A stretch of 64,000 bases of DNA from Frateuria defendens (GTDB taxonomy: Bacteria > Pseudomonadota > Gammaproteobacteria > Xanthomonadales > Rhodanobacteraceae): NCBI RefSeq assembly GCF_001182895.1, contig NZ_LFQR01000058.1:20488-84487 (forward strand), in the 5' to 3' direction. The notes under the pieces are model-generated. The model saw only the letters and a program-made list of their open reading frames with translations. It was not told the DNA's origin and did not search any database. Positions 60,276 through 64,000 of the stretch are shown piece by piece (positions within the stretch are counted from its first letter, which is position 1; each line of letters opens with the position of its first letter). A program made the translations under genes and the position numbers.

Positions 60276-60953
60276 TCAGGCCATCCAGAAGAACACCGCC
60301 GCCATGCGGCGGTCGGCGAAGTCCAGGCCCCAGTACGCGCTGGCGCTGTGCACGAGGTTGGCCTTGTACAGCAGCAGGCGGTTGTAGCGGTGCGGCACGC
60401 GCACGTCCTCGGCGAAGGCGCCGGGCGGTACGAAGCGCGTGCCCAGCGCATCGACCAGGTTGCGGTGCGGCGGCATCACCAGGTTGCCGCCGAGCCCGCC
60501 GTTGGGCTGGCGCTGGCGGAAGAAGCTGGTGCCGCATGGCGCGGGCACCGCGGGGTTGAGGTAGATCACCGCGGCATAGCGGCACAGGTTGAGCGAGTCG
60601 GTGTGCGGCTTCATCACGCCCTCGGCAGCGCCCACCACCTGCACGCAGTTGTGGTTGAGCCGCATGCCGCCCTCGGCTTCCTCCACCCACAGCTTTTTCG
60701 CGCCGGTGAGGCGGCAGACCAGCGCATCGAGCGCGGCCAGTTCCCGGTCCGCCAGCGCCGGGATGGCGCGCATGCCTGGCCAGGCCTCGCCGGTGGTCGG
60801 GTAGCCGTACTCCCACTCGGTCTTGGCCAGGCAGCGCCGACGCACGGCGTCGGGGTCCGGCAGCACGTCGTCCACGATCCAGTAGTCGCGCCCCTCGGTC
60901 GGCTTGCGGTAGGGCAGGGGCCGCATCGCGGGGTGCTGGGGGAACAGGGACAT
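60276..60953 (-). CDS. 2OG-Fe(II) oxygenase-like protein (DUF6445 type)
   Basis: A 225-residue protein with a double-stranded beta-helix layout. Iron ligands are likely in GVMKPHTDSLNLCRYAAVIY (HxD) and in YKANLVHSASAYWGLDF (distal His). WIVDDVLPDPDAVRRRCLAK near the N terminus is typical of tryptophan-halogenase-linked small oxygenases. The substrate is unknown. It is convergent with the preceding oxygenase, with stops 33 bases apart; the two are not close relatives. Confidence 0.75.
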   Translation of the reverse strand: MSLFPQHPAMRPLPYRKPTEGRDYWIVDDVLPDPDAVRRRCLAKTEWEYGYPTTGEAWPGMRAIPALADRELAALDALVCRLTGAKKLWVEEAEGGMRLNHNCVQVVGAAEGVMKPHTDSLNLCRYAAVIYLNPAVPAPCGTSFFRQRQPNGGLGGNLVMPPHRNLVDALGTRFVPPGAFAEDVRVPHRYNRLLLYKANLVHSASAYWGLDFADRRMAAVFFWMA

Positions 60954-61078
60954 GGGCGATCCGCGGCGCAGAGGTGCCTCCACGTTAGCGCAAACGGCCA
61001 GGGCGGCGGGGCCTGCGCGTGCGGATCGGTGCGGGGCGTCGCAATTGCCGCCGCGCGATGCCGGGCGCGACGTTCCGG

Positions 61079-61888
61079 TTAGTGGTCGAGATTGCGGTAG
61101 CGCCTCGACTCGCGTGCCGACAGCCACAGCGCCAGCCGGTCGGGCAGCAGTTCCGACAGCGCCTTGATCGCGCGGTTCACGCGCCCGGTCACGTGCACCG
61201 CGCGGCCGCGCTCCACCGCCTCGATGCCTTCGCGCACCACGTCCTGCGCGCGCATCCACATGAAGCCCGGCATCTGCTCCACCTTCGCGCGGGTGCCGGT
61301 GACGTCGTGGAATTCCGACTTGGTGAAGCCCGGGCAAAGCGCGCAGACGTTGACGCCGGCGCTGTGGTTCTCCAGCGCCAGCGACTGCGAGAACTTGATC
61401 AAATACGCCTTGCTCGCCGCGTACAGCGTGTGCCCGGCCGTGCCGGGCACGAAGCCGGCCAGCGAGGCGACGTTGACGATGCGGCCGTAGCCGCGCCGGC
61501 GCATGGCCGGCAGCAGCCGCCAGGCCAGCTCGGTCGGCGCGGTGAGCAGCACCTGCAGGAAAGCCGCATGCGTGGCCCAGCGGTTGGCGACGAAGCTGCC
61601 GGGCACGCCGTAGCCGGCGTTGTTGATCAGCCAGCCCACCTCGAGGCCGCGTTCCGCCAGCGCGGCGCACAGCTGCTCCGGTGCGCGCGGATCTTCCAGG
61701 TCGCACGGCAGCACCGTCACCGTGCTGCCGTGCGTGGCGCGCAGCTCCTCGGCCAGCGCTTCCAGTCGCTCCGCGCGGCGCGCGGTCAGCACGAGGTCGT
61801 GCCCGCGCGCGGCCAGCTCGCGGGCGAAGGCGGCGCCGATGCCGGCGGAAGCGCCGGTGATCAGGCTGAGCGGACGGGCAGGCGGCAT
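61079..61888 (-). CDS. Short-chain dehydrogenase/reductase (SDR)
   Basis: A 269-residue classical SDR: the NAD(P)-binding SLITGASAGIGAAFARELAA at the start, NNAGYGVPGSFV in the middle, and the catalytic Ser and Tyr-x-x-x-Lys in NVASLAGFVPGTAGHTLYAA then SKAYLIKFSQSLA. An Arg pair after the glycine motif (TARRAERL) suggests NADP(H). The C-terminal helix segment is compatible with membrane association in this DltE-like subgroup. Substrate unknown. It is divergent from tpiA. Confidence 0.9.
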   Translation of the reverse strand: MPPARPLSLITGASAGIGAAFARELAARGHDLVLTARRAERLEALAEELRATHGSTVTVLPCDLEDPRAPEQLCAALAERGLEVGWLINNAGYGVPGSFVANRWATHAAFLQVLLTAPTELAWRLLPAMRRRGYGRIVNVASLAGFVPGTAGHTLYAASKAYLIKFSQSLALENHSAGVNVCALCPGFTKSEFHDVTGTRAKVEQMPGFMWMRAQDVVREGIEAVERGRAVHVTGRVNRAIKALSELLPDRLALWLSARESRRYRNLDH

Positions 61889-62011
61889 GGCGGTTCCTCG
61901 GCAGCGGGGCGCCCATGTTGAAAGCATCGCCGCTCGCCCGCCAGTATGGGGTTTGCTCCGCCCCCGGGCGGTCGCTAAGCTTTTCCGGTTTGGCCGACAC
62001 GGATGCATGCG

Positions 62012-62761
62012 ATGCGCAAGAAACTCGTTGCCGGTAACTGGAAGATGCACGGTAGCCGTTCGATGGCGGCCGCGCTGGCGTCGGAGATCGCCGCGGCGCT
62101 GCCCGCCGGGATCGATGTGCTGCTCTTCCCGCCTTATCCCTACCTGGGCGAACTCGCCGGGCGGCATGCCGACGACGGCCTCGGCTTCGGCGCGCAGGAC
62201 GTGAGCGAGCACGAGGGCCAGGGCGCCTACACCGGCGAGGTTTCCGCCGCCATGCTGGCCGACGTCGGCGCGCGCTGGGTGCTGGTCGGCCACTCCGAGC
62301 GGCGCCAGTACCACGGCGAAAGCGATGCGCTGGTGGCGCGCAAGTTCGCCGCGGTACGCGCGGCCGGCCTGACGCCGGTGCTCTGTGTCGGCGAGACGCT
62401 GGCGCAGCGCGAGGCCGGTCTGGCCGATGCGGTGATCGCGCGCCAGCTCGACGCCGTGCTGGCGCTCAACGGCATCGCCAGCTTCGACACCGCCGTGGTC
62501 GCCTACGAGCCCGTCTGGGCCATCGGCACCGGACACACCGCCACGCCGGCACAGGTGCAGGCCGCGCATGCCTTCATTCGTAGCCAACTCGCAAAAGAAG
62601 ATGCTATGATTGGCGGTCTGACCCGGCTGCTTTACGGCGGCAGCGTCAAACCGGCCAACGCCGCCGAACTGTTCGCGCAAACCGACGTGGACGGCGGGCT
62701 GATCGGGGGGGCGTCGCTGACATCGGCCGACTTTCTCGCTATCTGCGCCGCGGCGCGTTGA
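62012..62761 (+). CDS. tpiA: Triosephosphate isomerase
   Basis: Interconverts dihydroxyacetone phosphate and glyceraldehyde-3-phosphate. The 249 residues fit the family. Catalytic residues are visible: Lys in VAGNWKMH, His in VGHSERRQYHGES, Glu in AYEPVWAIGTGHTATPAQ, and the phosphate loop LLYGGSVKPANAAELFA. The ATG at 62012 (MRKKLVAGNWKM) aligns with other TpiA starts; an ATG nine bases earlier is possible. The downstream secG start is 23 bases beyond the stop, and tpiA-secG-tRNA-Leu is a conserved order. Confidence 0.97.
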   Translation: MRKKLVAGNWKMHGSRSMAAALASEIAAALPAGIDVLLFPPYPYLGELAGRHADDGLGFGAQDVSEHEGQGAYTGEVSAAMLADVGARWVLVGHSERRQYHGESDALVARKFAAVRAAGLTPVLCVGETLAQREAGLADAVIARQLDAVLALNGIASFDTAVVAYEPVWAIGTGHTATPAQVQAAHAFIRSQLAKEDAMIGGLTRLLYGGSVKPANAAELFAQTDVDGGLIGGASLTSADFLAICAAAR

Positions 62762-62784
62762 GCGCCACGGAAGCCTGGAACCAC

Positions 62785-63234
62785 ATGTTCGTCATCTTCA
62801 GCGTGTTTTACATCCTGATCGCGGCGGCGATGATCGTGCTGATCCTGCTGCAGCGCGGCGCTGGCGCCGACGCGGGCTCGGGCTTCGGCGGCGGCGCGTC
62901 GGCCACCGTGTTCGGTGCGCGCGGTTCGGCCAGCTTCCTCACGCGCGCCACCGGCGTGCTGGCGACGCTGTTCTTCGTGCTCAGCCTCGGCATGGGCATC
63001 TATCTCAGCCATGGCGGCGCGCCCAAGGGCGGCGATACCGATCTGGGCGTGATGTCGGGGCTTGCCAACAAGCCCGCACCTGCGCAGAATGCGCAGCCCG
63101 CGGCAACGACGGCCAACCCCGAAGTGCCGCAGGCCGCACCGCAGTCGTCCCACACTGGTGACGTACCCGCGGCGCAGCCTGCTCCCGCCAAGAGCGCAGG
63201 CGAGGTACCGGCCGCAACGCCGGCCAAGAAGTAA
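62785..63234 (+). CDS. secG: Preprotein translocase subunit SecG
   Basis: A subunit of the SecYEG channel that aids protein export at the inner membrane. The 149 residues start with helix 1 (MFVIFSVFYILIAAAMIVLI), the conserved loop LLQRGAGADAGSGFGGGASA, then TVFGARGSASFLTRATGVLA, helix 2 and a long Ala/Pro/Gln-rich tail (about residues 80-149), which is longer than in E. coli SecG (110 in total). The ATG at 62785 is preferred; a TTG overlapping the tpiA stop lacks support. Confidence 0.93.
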   Translation: MFVIFSVFYILIAAAMIVLILLQRGAGADAGSGFGGGASATVFGARGSASFLTRATGVLATLFFVLSLGMGIYLSHGGAPKGGDTDLGVMSGLANKPAPAQNAQPAATTANPEVPQAAPQSSHTGDVPAAQPAPAKSAGEVPAATPAKK

Positions 63235-63248
63235 AAAGCAAGACACCT

Positions 63249-63333
63249 GCCCAGGTGGCGGAATTGGTAGACGCACTACCTTGAGGTGGTAGCGCCGAGA
63301 GGCGTGGGGGTTCGAGTCCCCCCTTGGGCACCA
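63249..63333 (+). tRNA. leuU: tRNA-Leu (anticodon GAG)
   Basis: An 85-base tRNA including encoded CCA. The acceptor stem GCCCAGG pairs with the sequence before GCACCA (CTTGGGC); the anticodon stem CTACC/GGTAG encloses loop TTGAGGT with anticodon GAG at 63283-63285; a long variable arm (GCGCCGAGAGGCGT) is typical of leucine; the T-loop is GGTTCGAGTCC. The secG-leuU order matches E. coli. Its 3' half is a likely integrase target. Confidence 0.98.
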
Positions 63334-63344
63334 TATAAAATGCT

Positions 63345-63387
63345 TGTAAATCAACGAGTTAACTATACTAGCCTCGTTAGATTTACA
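63345..63387. repeat. Inverted repeat just downstream of tRNA-Leu
   Basis: TGTAAATCAACGAG (63345-63358) and CTCGTTAGATTTACA (63373-63387) pair with one bulged base around a 14-base AT-rich loop. It lies 11 bases after the tRNA 3' end, and could end the secG-tRNA transcript or belong to the element's attachment region. Confidence 0.65.
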
Positions 63388-63396
63388 GGTAACAGG

Positions 63397-63428
63397 ACAT
63401 TCCGACATTCCCTGTCCTAGAACATTCC
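63397..63428. repeat. Three ACATTCC direct repeats (candidate integrase arm sites)
   Basis: ACATTCC occurs at 63397-63403, 63405-63411 and 63422-63428, between the tRNA and the integrase stop. Short direct repeats here are typical of arm-type binding sites for tyrosine integrases, but this is inference from position. Confidence 0.4.
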
Positions 63429-63441
63429 CGGTTAAGTGAGG

Positions 63442-64000
63442 TTAGGTTCCGCTCCGCTCCTCCAAGGAGCGAGCGGCGCTTATCATCGTCTTCGAGACAA
63501 CATGCGCGTAGGTGTTGGAGGTCGTGACGATAGTCGTGTGACCTAGCCACTCCTGGACCAGTTTGATGTTTCCCGTGGCGAGTGGATGACGCATTCAGGG
63601 TTGGTCACTCCGGCGTTCTTCGTGGCCGCCTTCCAGATTGCTTGAGCCCGACGTCGGTACAGGTCTTTGAAGGGGCCTCCTGGGACGTCCCTGCACTCCA
63701 TCAGCGCGGCTCGGCACCTCTTGGTCATGGGAACGGTTCGAGCCTTTCCGTTCTTAAGCTCCTTTACGCGGTGGAGCTTGATGATTCCTGGGTTCTCCTC
63801 CGTCCCGTAGTCGATGTCGCTTGGAAGGAGGTTGAGGGCCTCTCCTAGGCGCATGCCTGAGTCCAGCAGGACCGTGTAGAGCCTGACGTACTTGTAGGCG
63901 TCAGCCTTGCGAGGAGGTCCAAAGCGAGGCTCGCCGTCCAGGACGTCTAGACGCACGGCTTCAGCGAAGATGGTGGCCTCGATGCAGGCGATGATCGAGC
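63442..64000 (-). pseudogene. Tyrosine integrase catalytic domain, internally deleted and cut by the window edge
   Basis: From the right edge the frame reads the core catalytic domain: YVRLYTVLLDSGMRLGEALN (Arg I box), then LHRVKELKNGKARTVPMTKR (the Lys beta-hairpin). After CVIH at about 63587 the expected SLRHTxAT box is absent and the sequence jumps, in another frame, to LATGNIKLVQEWLGHTTIVT then TSNTYAHVV (the H/W box and catalytic Tyr region), ending at TAA 63442. A deletion of about 3n+1 bases took the HxxR residues. GC content falls from about 70% to roughly 55%. The gene faces tRNA-Leu, as integrases of tRNA-borne islands do. Confidence 0.85.

Noticed and set aside
63334..64000. A complete prophage or ICE in the window
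   Set aside because: Only part of a damaged integrase and a candidate attachment region are inside the window; no structural, replication or transfer genes can be seen.

Overview
The window is about 64 kb of GC-rich (roughly 68-70% by eye) bacterial chromosome. Conserved blocks carB-greA, cmk-rpsA-ihfB-lapA-lapB, orn, folP-glmM and tpiA-secG-tRNA-Leu(GAG), together with a zinc-ligand-poor ribosomal protein L36 and many xanthomonad-type families, point to a gammaproteobacterium of the Xanthomonadales (Lysobacterales). The family is most likely Rhodanobacteraceae (Dyella, Frateuria, Rhodanobacter or Luteibacter type). That placement is inferred from gene content and order; no database was searched.

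Layout. 1-10.3 kb holds housekeeping genes: the end of carA, carB, greA, rpmJ, a LysR regulator, 2,4-dienoyl-CoA reductase fadH, cmk, rpsA and ihfB. 10.4-15.7 kb is an envelope and polysaccharide block: lapA-lapB, a WecA/WbpL-type glycosyl-phosphotransferase, a CapD/WbpM-type nucleotide-sugar dehydratase and galU. 16-24 kb is mixed accessory metabolism: an amine oxidase-like flavoprotein with a CsaA-like protein, a frameshifted class B3 metallo-beta-lactamase, an MBL hydrolase, an extradiol dioxygenase, a BenE-type transporter, Hsp20 and a host-attachment family protein. 24-30 kb carries a TonB-dependent receptor and a membrane PQQ dehydrogenase (glucose/quinate family) divergent from a LysR gene.

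30-34.4 kb is a decaying zone: a 5'-truncated aldo/keto reductase, a frameshifted 2OG-Fe(II) oxygenase, a Dyp-peroxidase 3' remnant, small orphan ORFs and inverted-repeat elements. 34.5-48.5 kb has a YdeP/FdhF-like molybdoenzyme, an HU-like protein, small proteins, a secreted hydrolase operon, an aquaporin Z gene interrupted by one in-frame TGA, a DUF1302 outer-membrane protein and a tandem pair of near-duplicate MFS transporters. 48.5-56.2 kb has sbcB, a DUF4153 membrane protein and a compartment-free ethanolamine module (eutB, eutC, ethanolamine-type permease). 56.3-63.3 kb returns to core genes (orn, folP, glmM, tpiA, secG, tRNA-Leu) with two iron/2OG oxygenases and an SDR inserted among them.

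The right edge, beyond tRNA-Leu(GAG), drops in GC and carries a damaged tyrosine integrase pointing at the tRNA: the end of an integrated element that continues outside the window.

No CRISPR array, recognised defence system or complete mobile element was seen. The strongest unusual signals are the number of single-lesion genes (aquaporin, B3 lactamase, oxygenase, integrase), which could be real decay or assembly error; a dispersed inverted-repeat family with GAGCCTGTTCA-type ends; and the integrase that has lost its catalytic HxxR box next to its presumed tRNA target.
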